From: CAZRCG01 sp964598565
GTDB taxonomy: Bacteria; Bdellovibrionota; UBA2394
Assembly: GCA_964598565.1 (NCBI GenBank)
Contig: CAZRCG010000004.1
Location: 62,001-126,000 of the forward strand
Direction: 5' to 3'
Length of the DNA stretch: 64,000 nt
A program made the position numbers and the translations under genes. Positions 17,294 to 26,297 of this stretch are shown in pieces (position 1 is the first letter of the stretch; each line of letters opens with the position of its first letter). Under the pieces are notes generated by a model. That model did no database searches and was not told the DNA's origin. It saw only the letters and a list, made by a program, of their open reading frames with translations.

Positions 17294-18412
17294 TCAGGAT
17301 CTTCCGCAGTACTTTAAGTAGCGAAGGTGGGAGTGAATCGCTGCAAGGGAGCTACCAAAGTCATGGTACGGCAAATCAAACTCCTGGGCCGTGCGACGAA
17401 CGATAGGTGACAAATGGCGATAGTGCACATGGCAGATTTTAGGAAAGAGATGGTGTTCAATTTGAAGATTGAGACCTCCAAAAAGCCACGACGCCCACCA
17501 GCTTGTCACTGCGAAATTGGCACTGGCTGAGATTTGATGGGCGCTCCACGCGTTTTGCATGGGAACACTCGGAGTTAACTCAGGAAAACTTGTTCCCTCG
17601 ACCAGATGTCCCAGCTGAAACGTCATCGCCAGTAGAAAGCCGGCCACAAAATGCATCGCCAAAAACCCTAGCAAGACTTGCCACCAGGCAAACGCAGAGA
17701 CGAGTAGAGGCAGTCCGAGAAATAAAAAATAGTAGAGTGCTTTGGAAGCGTAGAGAAAAATTAAAACCTTCTTGGGCACGGGTGACTTTTCAAAGAGATA
17801 GTGATGTTTACGTTTGATATGCACAAAGTCTTTGGAGAAAACCCACACAAGTGAGGTTAGCGCATAAAGTGCCGGGGCATACCAGTGCTGAAAGCGATGG
17901 TATGGAGCCGGCGTGCCATCGGTTTTAAAAAAGCGAAGGGCCTTCACTGAATAAAGATCGCCATCGGCGCCTGGAATATTCGTATAAGAATGATGCACAA
18001 TATTGTGGATGATATTCCATGTATACGGGCTGGCTCCGATAAGCGTAAACGTATGGCCCAGCAAGTTGTTGAGCCAGCGATGCTCAGAATAGGCCCCATG
18101 AAGGGCATCATGGCTGATATTAAAACCAATTCCTGCGGTAAACGCGCCGAGCAGCATTGCGAAAATGAGGGCTAGCCAGGGCGATACATTTCCGAAGACC
18201 AAAACAGCGTAAAGACTAAAAAATCCGGTCAAATAAAAGACAGTTTTAAGAGCCATCTCGATATTGGCCTTGCGTGAGATGCCTCGACTCTCAAAATAAT
18301 GGTCGACTCTACTTTTTAGAGTTGCGCCGAAATCGCTTTCAATATTGCGTGCAAACTGAACCTTTTGTGCGCTCAAAGAGCTAGCCATCCGTTTCTTATC
18401 GAAAATCAACAC
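17294..18412 (-). CDS. Membrane fatty-acid desaturase
   Basis: A di-iron acyl desaturase, 372 residues, which puts double bonds into membrane fatty acids using O2 and an electron donor. The three histidine boxes are present: HDALH (residues 101-105), HNIVHH (136-141) and QIEHH (317-321). The Q in the third box and overall length place it with front-end/linoleoyl-type desaturases rather than delta-9 stearoyl enzymes. No fused cytochrome b5 domain is seen. Hydrophobic pairs flank the boxes. It starts at ATG 18412 with MASSLSAQ (18388) as an alternative. It is separated from both neighbours by over 140 bases, so is probably a single-gene unit. Confidence 0.9.
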   Translation of the reverse strand: MLIFDKKRMASSLSAQKVQFARNIESDFGATLKSRVDHYFESRGISRKANIEMALKTVFYLTGFFSLYAVLVFGNVSPWLALIFAMLLGAFTAGIGFNISHDALHGAYSEHRWLNNLLGHTFTLIGASPYTWNIIHNIVHHSYTNIPGADGDLYSVKALRFFKTDGTPAPYHRFQHWYAPALYALTSLVWVFSKDFVHIKRKHHYLFEKSPVPKKVLIFLYASKALYYFLFLGLPLLVSAFAWWQVLLGFLAMHFVAGFLLAMTFQLGHLVEGTSFPELTPSVPMQNAWSAHQISASANFAVTSWWASWLFGGLNLQIEHHLFPKICHVHYRHLSPIVRRTAQEFDLPYHDFGSSLAAIHSHLRYLKYCGRS

Positions 18413-18562
18413 AGCAGATCGTTTGCTTCAATCGAAGAACCGTTTACCTGCTGCCTAGTTTGAACGCTACGCGCCAGCGCGATGGGAGGTCCAGAGATTA
18501 GAAGCGTTAAATCAATTAGTTACCTTTGGTCCAGCGTCCTTCGCACGCTTGGCCCTGGGAAC

Positions 18563-19537
18563 TCAGCGATTTTTTAGGTTGAGCAGTTCAATAAACGTGA
18601 TGACGAGTTTTCGGTCAAACGAGGTTGAGTGATCAATGATTAGGCTCTGAAAGGCGTCTAAGGGTTTCATGGCTTTTTGATAGACTCGATTGCTCGTCAT
18701 CGCGTCGTAAGCATCGCACAGCGAGACGATCCGAGACGGTAAAGAAAGGCCTTCTGCTGAGAGTCCGCGAGGATAGCCCTTTCCATCGAGGCGCTCATGA
18801 TGCTGAATCACAATCGAACGGCTTCTCTCTGGGCTAGGACTTTGGGCCATGATCTCGAAGCCACTTTGAGGATGCTTTCGCATCAGGGTCCATTCATCTG
18901 TTGTCAGAGGAGCGGGTTTATCAAGAAGGTTGCGGTCAATTTTGCTTTTTCCGATATCGTGAAAAAAGGCGCCCATGCCGGTTTCATGGATGATGCGTTG
19001 GTCGCGCACTTTAAGAGCCGCCAGAAGGGCAACCGAAAATGTCATCACATTGATGCTGTGACTAAATAAATAAGGATGGTCTCGGGTTTCTCCAATGAGA
19101 TGTGCCAAATTTTCTAGATCTTGGCTGACGTAGGCGACCGTTGATTCTATGAGCTTTTCGGCCTGAGGAATGCGCTCTTTAATCGGCAGGCCATTGAACG
19201 AATCCTTAGCTACGCGAAGCGCGCAAGACGATAAAATTTCTGCTTTCTCTTTTGCGGGTATGAGAGGGCTTGAAACAATATTCTGAAGTCTTTCCTGATA
19301 AAATTTTTGGAGTTCTTCGTCGTTATCACAGGCAATGAAGAGTGAATTTACCTTCGAATGTAAGAGGCGTTGGCGATCGTCTTCTCGAAATGGGTGTTGA
19401 GCAGCACGATAGAGCACGAAGGCCTTTCCCATTTCTATATAGAGATCTCGATCAAGAATTTCATCGAGAGTAAGAATTTCAAGCGGAATGGGATAATAGC
19501 GCTGCTGAGGAATAAATTGATGGGCTACTTTCACCAT
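18563..19537 (-). CDS. HD-GYP domain protein (probable c-di-GMP phosphodiesterase) 1
   Basis: A 324-residue protein. An N-terminal ~130-residue region without a recognised domain (PIPLEILTLDEILDRDLYIE...) is followed by an HD-GYP domain. The metal- and substrate-binding motifs are intact: FFHDIGKSKI, IVIQHHERLDGKGYPRG and SLCDAYDAMTSNRVYQ. HD-GYP enzymes degrade c-di-GMP. With no signal peptide or membrane helix it should be cytoplasmic. The gene follows the second HD-GYP gene after only three bases, and the two share the same layout, so they are tandem paralogues. Confidence 0.9.
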   Translation of the reverse strand: MVKVAHQFIPQQRYYPIPLEILTLDEILDRDLYIEMGKAFVLYRAAQHPFREDDRQRLLHSKVNSLFIACDNDEELQKFYQERLQNIVSSPLIPAKEKAEILSSCALRVAKDSFNGLPIKERIPQAEKLIESTVAYVSQDLENLAHLIGETRDHPYLFSHSINVMTFSVALLAALKVRDQRIIHETGMGAFFHDIGKSKIDRNLLDKPAPLTTDEWTLMRKHPQSGFEIMAQSPSPERSRSIVIQHHERLDGKGYPRGLSAEGLSLPSRIVSLCDAYDAMTSNRVYQKAMKPLDAFQSLIIDHSTSFDRKLVITFIELLNLKNR

Positions 19538-19540
19538 GAA

Positions 19541-20515
19541 TTACTCGCGCTTCAGCATCTTAATGAGATGCGTGATTAGATCACTGTTGAACTCATCTTT
19601 TAATTCGTTTCGAATATATTGTATGGCTTCAAAGGGTTTCATGGCTTTTTGATAGGACAAATTAGACGTTAGTGAATCGTAACAATCGCAGAGTCCTACA
19701 ATTTGAGAGTGCAAATCGATATCATTGAGCCCATGGGGATAGCCCTTCCCGCTGGGTCGCTCATGGTGTTGTAGAATAATGGTCTCGGCAAGCGGCGCTA
19801 GCAAGCGAGTTTTTCGAACAATCTCAAAGCCTTCTTCCGGATGCGTCTGAACGAGGCTGCGTTCCTCTTCAGAGAGTGGATCTTTTTTCTCCAAAATTTC
19901 CTTAGGAATTTTTGTCTTACCGATATCGTGAAGTATGGCCGACACTCCCAGGGGCGACAGAGAATTAAATGCGCGCATACCCATCTCTTTTGCCAGAGAA
20001 ATTGAATAGGCCGCTGTATGTAAGCTATGAGTAAACTCAGAAAATTGGTTGGTGGCCATTTCCATCAGCAAAAAAAAATGTTTCTTATCTTTGGCAAGAA
20101 ACTGAATGGAATTTTGTACAGCTCCCATCGATCGCTTTAGAGTCTCGGGCGATGACGGCTGTTCAAATAATTCTTCCATGAGAGATGAGGTCGTGGTGTA
20201 GACAATCTCAGCTTTTTCGGCAGAGGTAATATTGTCTTGTTCAAGAAGAGATTTAAGGCGACCTTCCAAAAACTGACTGTGAGCACGGGGCGTAGAGCAT
20301 TTGATATAGAGATGATCTACCTCAAACTGCCTTAACTTTTCTGTATCCTCATTCTTCCAAATCAAATTTTTTAGGCGATAGAGTAAATAGTTTCCCTGAT
20401 ATAAAAAGAAAAGATCGTGCTGAATAATATCACCTGCTCTATAAAGATTAAGAGGCAGTCGATAGTACTGCGGTTCTAACAATCCCCGTTCCGTCTTCGT
20501 GTCCTGAAGCCCCAT
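19541..20515 (-). CDS. HD-GYP domain protein (probable c-di-GMP phosphodiesterase) 2
   Basis: The upstream member of a tandem pair, also 324 residues. The N-terminal half again starts with a YYRLPLNLYRAGDIIQHDLF-type segment like its partner's YYPIPLEILTLDEILDRDLY. The HD-GYP domain has ILHDIGKTKI, IILQHHERPSGKGYPHG and GLCDCYDSLTSNLSYQ. Catalytic residues look complete. The shared N-terminal module may be a sensory or dimerisation region. Being co-transcribed paralogues of equal length, the two may form a heterodimer or answer different signals. Confidence 0.9.
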   Translation of the reverse strand: MGLQDTKTERGLLEPQYYRLPLNLYRAGDIIQHDLFFLYQGNYLLYRLKNLIWKNEDTEKLRQFEVDHLYIKCSTPRAHSQFLEGRLKSLLEQDNITSAEKAEIVYTTTSSLMEELFEQPSSPETLKRSMGAVQNSIQFLAKDKKHFFLLMEMATNQFSEFTHSLHTAAYSISLAKEMGMRAFNSLSPLGVSAILHDIGKTKIPKEILEKKDPLSEEERSLVQTHPEEGFEIVRKTRLLAPLAETIILQHHERPSGKGYPHGLNDIDLHSQIVGLCDCYDSLTSNLSYQKAMKPFEAIQYIRNELKDEFNSDLITHLIKMLKRE

Positions 20516-20691
20516 TTACCCTCGCTCCTAATTGTAGCATAAAAAAGGGGGGCCCCTGACGCAATCTTGGTCTACATCGAGCTCTTGTACACCGTTACGT
20601 CCCAAAGCAAAAATACCGAAAGATGCTGAGAACGCAAAGGTCCCATTCTAAGATAAAGCATTGCTCAAAGATCTCTCCGTAAAGAGAAGAT

Positions 20692-20721
20692 GATCTCCTC
20701 CGTTGCAGGGTCGAGGAGGTC
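20692..20721. promoter_or_regulatory. Dyad, 9-bp arms
   Basis: GATCTCCTC (20692-20700) and GAGGAGGTC (20713-20721) pair with one G-T wobble around a 12-base loop. There is no T-run on either side, so it could be an operator or a leader hairpin. Confidence 0.4.
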
Positions 20722-20781
20722 ACGTAAAAGATGCGGCATGCTCTTTAGACCTCGTGCGTCACTCTCAATTGACTTATAAAT

Positions 20782-20799
20782 AATTGAAATGGTTCAATT
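20782..20799. promoter_or_regulatory. Perfect inverted repeat AATTGAA-N4-TTCAATT
   Basis: Seven-base perfect arms separated by ATGG, with T residues continuing to 20803 on the plus strand. It could be a repressor site or a weak AT-rich terminator. Confidence 0.45.
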
Positions 20800-20943
20800 T
20801 TTTAGTAGGCTTGAGACTTTGCTATTTTTTGCATAGCGGGCCTAGGGTAGGCAATTACTTCATGTTAAAAGCTTAAGGGTCTTGGACTGTTAGGCCTTTT
20901 GAATAGGATGGCATGGGGCTTGCTGAATCAAGGTAGCAGTGAT

Positions 20944-20963
20944 GACTTCATGGATGTGAAGTC
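20944..20963 (+). promoter_or_regulatory. Perfect 7-bp hairpin in the leader of the giant gene
   Basis: GACTTCA (20944-20950) and TGAAGTC (20957-20963) form a perfect stem with loop TGGATG, about 58 bases before the ATG at 21022. A role in mRNA stability or control is possible. Confidence 0.45.
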
Positions 20964-21021
20964 GGACTTTCGATGGATTGAGTACTGAAGATAAAGAGAC
21001 TAACTAGTAGGTGGGTGTTGC

Positions 21022-24000
21022 ATGACAAAGAAACTGATGACTCAATATTCGTACGTCAGACAAACAAAAGATAATCAAGCCAAAATTAATCAGCCTGTAG
21101 TTGCTGCTAATATAATTAATGCTGACACTGAAACTGCGCCGTTACATCGAATCACCAAGCCAGCGGTAGGTGTAGGTCGAGTAGCCATGCGAGCGTTAGT
21201 TAGTGGCTTGCTCTGTCTTTTTGTAGGCGCAACGCTAATCGGTCGAAACTTAGACGCCACACCAAGTAAAGCATCACCTTCATTGTCACCTTCAGCTTCC
21301 ACGTCGCGCTCCTCTTCACCATCCGTTTCACCTTCGTCTTCACCGACGCCCGTGTCTTCAAGCTCGTTGGCGGCATTGCCCTCACCATCTCCGGCGGGCT
21401 CTACAAATTCGGTCGTCAGACCGGCTGCCTCGCGCGCAACTACTGCAACAATGGCGCCTAACAAACCGCTGCCCGTTTCTGCTGAAGCCGAAGTTGCTCC
21501 TAAGCAAGTGGCCTCGTCGACGCTGTTGGCCCATTCTTATACACCCCCGAAGCCGATTGAGCCAAGCCTGTGGCAACGTGTTTGGGATTTCGTAAGTCGC
21601 TTGATGCCGCTACGTCCTACGCCTGTTCATTTAGTTTTTTATAAAAGTGTCGGCGAAACCAAAATCCCGTTCACAACACGAAACGGAGTTAACTTCGGCG
21701 CTCACTTTAGCGATGAGAATCCGAATAGCTATGTTCACACTCAGATTGTGATTCAGAACGACAAAGACTATCCGGTTATTTTTAAATCGGCTTCGGTATC
21801 GGGTTCAAGTTTTTCACTCCTTCAAACAGTGCCTACGAATGTCGTGATTCGACCCAAACAGAGCCGAGATACAGATCCCAACGATGGCTCTTATGGTGAG
21901 CTTGCGTTTGGACTACAGTTTATGCCTGTAGGTCTCGGTGGACAGACTGGTTACTTGACTGTCGTATGCGAGACTTATCAAGCATCGCAGAGTCGCCGCG
22001 TGACAAGCACCTATGTGTTTCCTCTGAAGGGTCACGGAATAACTCCGCCGATTATGGCGTTGGATTTTGATTTATCAACGGTCATTGAGATTGGTTCTCA
22101 GAGTAGTCAGGTCGTTACCTTTACCAACGATATCTCTGAGGGTGGCACTCTCGTTGTAGGTGCCGACTTGGTGGGCGAAAACACTTTATCGTTTTCAACG
22201 TCATGGAATGTTCCTGTGGTTGACTCTACAGTACGTATTCTGCCTCGACAGTCGGCGAGTCTGACGATTACGTATGCAGGAACTGAGAATGTCGACGGCG
22301 TGCTCCGCTTGACAACGAATGATTCTAGCTCTCCTTATTTTCCTCTTACGAATGTTGCCCTACGAGGCAAGGCGGCTCAAGGCGCTCGCATGATTGTGAG
22401 TGATGCTGAAGTCGAAGATCTAGGCGTTTCAAGCTTGCCATTTGTGATTCCGCACAATGAATATGCCGATACAAAATTTTCTTATATCGGCAAGGTTAGA
22501 GCGGGAGGCGATATTATCGGCAAGCGGTATCGGCTGAAGAATGCCAATGGCCATATGCTTACGATAGAGTCGATGACCGTCACTGGCGCTTCTCGCATGA
22601 GCGTGCATGTGATTGAAAAGGCGTTAGCCTCTAAGCCTATTGAAGAGATCACTCAGACCATCACCACTGCGCGACCCTTGGCGCTCAGCCAGCGTACCTT
22701 GAATTTGGGCGCTTATAATATACCCGTGGGGGGTTCTTTGGATGTCGTAGTCTTGATGTCGGTTCCGACGCTCGAGGAGGCGAGAGCTGAACAATTTAAA
22801 GGCTCCATGCAAAAGGGTCAGTTAGAGATTCGATCGAATGATACCGAGCATCCCGTTTTTAAATTTAGCGTGGCCGCCGCCATCGGTGCTGAGAAGCCGC
22901 TGCAGTGTTCCGGCGACAATGACAACTGGGTAGCCGATGACTTTACCTGCGGTGGCAAAGCGAATGGTACTCTGTGTGGAAGTTATGATGAGAGTGGCGC
23001 GCACTCGCGTATTTGCAATCAAGGCGCTTGCGTATTGATGGGCGATTTGGATGGCGATCGACGCGTTACCCTCAAAGATTTAGCCGCTTATTTGGGCGAT
23101 TTAGATGGCAATGGTCAAGTTGATGAATTAGATGCCCAATTAAAGACCGACCGTTTTGCCGGTAAATGGGAACAGGCTGGTGACTTCACGTGCGATAATT
23201 CATTTAATCAGAGCAGTGTTGAGCACTTTAATCGTTTAGCCAATTTGATCGCCGACTTTGATGATTTTGAATCCTATAACTCACGCGTCGTCGAGATGTG
23301 CACCAAACGCGATTTGATCGCCAATCTCGCTGCGATGAAGGCCAATCCAACCACTCCCAATAAGTATCCCGACAAAGGTCTCGGTTACGTATTTCGCGAT
23401 GGCTATATCGATTTTGAGGCGATGAAAGCTGCGCACGGGCCCATTACGGCGACGACACCCCTCATTTACAAGAAGCCGGAGCTCGTCTGCCTTGATGCCA
23501 TTGGTAACTACGATCTTGAAACGGGTGAAGAAATTGTTTGGACCACGCCAGAATTTGGATCTCCGATCTATCGAAATGATGGCAAATTGACGGGTCGGTA
23601 CTTGTCTACGGATGTTGCCAGTTTCTTGATTGGAGAAGCTCAACTTGGTTTATTTCAAAAGTACACTAATGATTTTCGCGTAAACTTTTTGGGTGAAACG
23701 CCTTATGAGGGTGCTCCTGAAGGCTTGCCCCCTGAAGATGTGGCTCCTCGTCGCGAAGCCATTCTTTGGGCATCTCAAGTGCAAATGTATTACGATATCA
23801 CGCGCTACCGTAATGTATTCTTCAATAAACATTTTACGAAGGCTCTGAAGCTTCCCGTCGAAACAGAGAAGAACCTTCTGTACCGCCAGCACCGACCCGA
23901 CTTAGTGGATGCAACAGTTTTCAATAAACCAAGAGCAGCTATTGCAGAGACCTTTTTTGCAGCAACTGCGCTTAAGCCAAATGTTGTTGATTTAGATGAA

Positions 24001-25449
24001 AAGAGAAACGAGATTTCAACGTCCGTAAGAACCCGTTTTTTAACGGAAGATTTCGATTTAACCGAAGTTTTAAATCCGGCCTTTGATTCAAGCGCTGCAG
24101 CTGCAGACTTTCCAGGTCTGTTAGCCAATTGGGTGATTGCGGATCCTCAAGGTTTTTCAACTGCGGCTGGCTTAGACAATTTGGGGTGGCTAAATACTGC
24201 TCTTCCATCAGTCAATAATGCCTTATCAGCGTGGGAAGCTTATCGAATGAGAGACAATCATTTAATCTCTAAAGATACCGATCATTTGTTATCTCGTTGG
24301 GTGGCGGATTCTGGTTGTAAGAGAGGGGAGCTTTCGTGCGAAGAAGAAATGAGTCTGAGAAATGTAATGATGTACGGTGGGGCTCAACAAAATTCGGCGA
24401 TTTATCCATTCTATGATCGCCAATATTTAAGTACAAGAAATGACTATCGAGGTTTGAGTGGCTGGAATTTAGCCTCATTTTTTATGGGGGCCCTACTGTA
24501 TGATCTTTCAAATTCCGGTGGCCTTGGCTCCTATGCGACTTCGCTGATTGTGTGGAAGACGCTGCAATACGCTGATGACAAAGATAATTATCCAATGAAC
24601 CGATTTGCAAGTGACTTGCTTCGAGCTGCTAGAGAGTTGTTTCCAAGTGATATATCCCAGGGTGTTAGTAAATATGAGTCAGCGATAAAGGAAGTTTTGA
24701 CTTCAAGGGGTTTAGATACGGAAGGGCAAATATTTCCAGCCAATCTACCATCCGCAGTGCTGGATACGAGCAATAATATTTTTGCAACGCAGCATCCGTT
24801 TATGCAGGTGCAAGAGCTGGGAGCCTCTAACATTCAACGAGGCTCATTTCTTGGTGAGCCAGCGAGTCATTATGCATTTCAATTCTATCGCTATTCAAAC
24901 TTAGGGCCATGTGACTCATTTGAAATCACCGACGGCTCCTATAATGAGGCGGGTGAGTATCTTCCAAGCGGGCAGGCAAATGGCTTTCGAAAAATTTTTG
25001 AAGGGCGGGAATTGCAAAATTTAATTCTAATTCTCCCTGGTTTTTCGTTTAACTGGAAGGCCGTAGCAAAGCGATGTGATAATGACTTAGCACCCGATTA
25101 TAAAGCAGACGTTGCGCCCTTTGGCTTTCGCGTGGTCAAGGCGGTTAAGGATGGGTTTGGGCTTTCTGTCGATATAAAAAATGATCAATGGGCAGTGTTT
25201 AATATCATTGATGAGGCTTCAAGTGGTCAGCCAGGCGGCTTTCAAATTGTCCTCGAAGGAGAGTCAGGTTCAATTATTACAGAGCAGTCGAGCTTAATCG
25301 TTTCTGTCTCCGAAATGAAAGGGAAGCGTCTTTCGTTTAAACGTTTCTTTGGCGGACTATCGGACAGCTTTGACTTCAACTCAATTGGCTTGCATGAAGG
25401 CCTTCCCAGAACTATTGATTGTCGAAACGATGATACTTGCAGAGACTAA
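21022..25449 (+). CDS. Giant exported Ser/Pro-rich, Ig-like, EF-hand-containing protein
   Basis: A 1475-residue protein of unknown function. A long polar N-terminus precedes a single hydrophobic helix at ~54-74, giving an extended signal peptide or signal anchor. Residues ~81-128 are nearly all Ser, Pro, Thr and Ala, like a wall-spanning linker. Residues ~200-640 hold about three Ig-like domains of the ASH/DUF1573 or 'choice-of-anchor' type (FGAHFSDENPNSYVHTQIVI; VIEIGSQSSQVVTFTN; LEIRSNDTEHPVFKFSVAAA). A dockerin-like calcium pair, GDLDGDRRVTLKDL and GDLDGNGQVDELDA, lies at ~673-705. The C-terminal ~770 residues match no fold I know. It is likely a cell-surface or secreted structural or adhesive protein, convergent with a pilin-like gene four bases away. 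Confidence 0.75.
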   Translation: MTKKLMTQYSYVRQTKDNQAKINQPVVAANIINADTETAPLHRITKPAVGVGRVAMRALVSGLLCLFVGATLIGRNLDATPSKASPSLSPSASTSRSSSPSVSPSSSPTPVSSSSLAALPSPSPAGSTNSVVRPAASRATTATMAPNKPLPVSAEAEVAPKQVASSTLLAHSYTPPKPIEPSLWQRVWDFVSRLMPLRPTPVHLVFYKSVGETKIPFTTRNGVNFGAHFSDENPNSYVHTQIVIQNDKDYPVIFKSASVSGSSFSLLQTVPTNVVIRPKQSRDTDPNDGSYGELAFGLQFMPVGLGGQTGYLTVVCETYQASQSRRVTSTYVFPLKGHGITPPIMALDFDLSTVIEIGSQSSQVVTFTNDISEGGTLVVGADLVGENTLSFSTSWNVPVVDSTVRILPRQSASLTITYAGTENVDGVLRLTTNDSSSPYFPLTNVALRGKAAQGARMIVSDAEVEDLGVSSLPFVIPHNEYADTKFSYIGKVRAGGDIIGKRYRLKNANGHMLTIESMTVTGASRMSVHVIEKALASKPIEEITQTITTARPLALSQRTLNLGAYNIPVGGSLDVVVLMSVPTLEEARAEQFKGSMQKGQLEIRSNDTEHPVFKFSVAAAIGAEKPLQCSGDNDNWVADDFTCGGKANGTLCGSYDESGAHSRICNQGACVLMGDLDGDRRVTLKDLAAYLGDLDGNGQVDELDAQLKTDRFAGKWEQAGDFTCDNSFNQSSVEHFNRLANLIADFDDFESYNSRVVEMCTKRDLIANLAAMKANPTTPNKYPDKGLGYVFRDGYIDFEAMKAAHGPITATTPLIYKKPELVCLDAIGNYDLETGEEIVWTTPEFGSPIYRNDGKLTGRYLSTDVASFLIGEAQLGLFQKYTNDFRVNFLGETPYEGAPEGLPPEDVAPRREAILWASQVQMYYDITRYRNVFFNKHFTKALKLPVETEKNLLYRQHRPDLVDATVFNKPRAAIAETFFAATALKPNVVDLDEKRNEISTSVRTRFLTEDFDLTEVLNPAFDSSAAAADFPGLLANWVIADPQGFSTAAGLDNLGWLNTALPSVNNALSAWEAYRMRDNHLISKDTDHLLSRWVADSGCKRGELSCEEEMSLRNVMMYGGAQQNSAIYPFYDRQYLSTRNDYRGLSGWNLASFFMGALLYDLSNSGGLGSYATSLIVWKTLQYADDKDNYPMNRFASDLLRAARELFPSDISQGVSKYESAIKEVLTSRGLDTEGQIFPANLPSAVLDTSNNIFATQHPFMQVQELGASNIQRGSFLGEPASHYAFQFYRYSNLGPCDSFEITDGSYNEAGEYLPSGQANGFRKIFEGRELQNLILILPGFSFNWKAVAKRCDNDLAPDYKADVAPFGFRVVKAVKDGFGLSVDIKNDQWAVFNIIDEASSGQPGGFQIVLEGESGSIITEQSSLIVSVSEMKGKRLSFKRFFGGLSDSFDFNSIGLHEGLPRTIDCRNDDTCRD

Positions 25450-25453
25450 TTGA

Positions 25454-26074
25454 TTAGGGGGCTATACAATCGGGATCTAAACCGAGGTTGGCCCTCGCAG
25501 CATCTCGGCCTTCTAAGTTCACTTGCCCCGTCCAGGCATTGCATAATTCGAGAATCGTACCTCTCTCATCGACTGCCATCGCTTGCAGTCTACCGTCGAT
25601 AACTGCTTCTGCGCCTATCAGGAATCTGCCATTGATAGGATTGAATCCATAGTCATTCACACGCGGCAGCGCAGCCAGTCCTGGAAAGTCCGAGAAGGCC
25701 TTGCGTCCGACGAGAAGTGGGTTCTGCTCTCCGATAATCAGATTAAACCGCTCATTACCTTTGGGCTTCAGCGTGAGGGTTGGCACATTCTGACGGTTCG
25801 TCTCAAAGACCTCCGTATAAGGTGCGGTCCACCCTGGATAGCGGCCAGCTTCGACAGCATCGGCGACAAGGAGTTGCTCTTTGTAGGCAGCCATCAGAAG
25901 CTCGGTGGCTTCGCTGACTCGGGCATCGAACATGAACTTGCTATAAAGCGGAATCGATACACTCGCTAGAACGCCGATGATCGCGACCACGCTCATCAGT
26001 TCGACAAGGCTAAGGCCGCTAGTACCGGTTGGTCGGCAATCGGGAGATCCTAGTTTTTTGAAGCTATTCATCAT
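25454..26074 (-). CDS. Type IV pilin-like protein (prepilin)
   Basis: A 206-residue prepilin. ATG 26074 has GAGAGG eight bases upstream; the longer frame from 26089 is unlikely. A leader of about 20 residues ends in TSG, followed by the class III-type processing site G|LSLVELMSVVAIIGVLASV with Glu at +5, then SIPLYSKFMFDARVSEA. Prepilin peptidase would cut after Gly. The mature first residue would be Leu rather than the usual Phe, and position +3 is Leu after Ser. The C-terminal domain has no clear disulfide loop (one Cys near CNAW, one near the end, DPDC). It may be a major or minor pilin; no pilus assembly genes are nearby. Confidence 0.85.
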   Translation of the reverse strand: MMNSFKKLGSPDCRPTGTSGLSLVELMSVVAIIGVLASVSIPLYSKFMFDARVSEATELLMAAYKEQLLVADAVEAGRYPGWTAPYTEVFETNRQNVPTLTLKPKGNERFNLIIGEQNPLLVGRKAFSDFPGLAALPRVNDYGFNPINGRFLIGAEAVIDGRLQAMAVDERGTILELCNAWTGQVNLEGRDAARANLGLDPDCIAP

Positions 26075-26297
26075 GGTGACACCTCTCAAATTTGGCCCTT
26101 TTCTTTGGTCGTTTTGTCTGTCCCTGACTTAATGGACTCCATTCCCCTCCCCATGATCTCTTATGACACCCTCCATGCTTCTATTGTCTCCCTAAGGCGC
26201 AATGCGCAATAGAGGGTCGGAACTAAAGTTAACAGAGGTGCTAAGTTGTTAAAGTTACAAGAATAAAACCGGGGATAAATGGCATGCCTCGCCGCAC

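Larger units (their letters stand above)
20516..21021. other. 506-bp intergenic region upstream of the giant surface protein
   Basis: No gene is seen. The region lies between divergent genes and holds three dyads, listed separately (20692-20721, 20782-20799, 20944-20963). AT-rich sequence near 20760-20840 is the likeliest place for promoters, but no -35/-10 pair is convincing. Confidence 0.6.
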
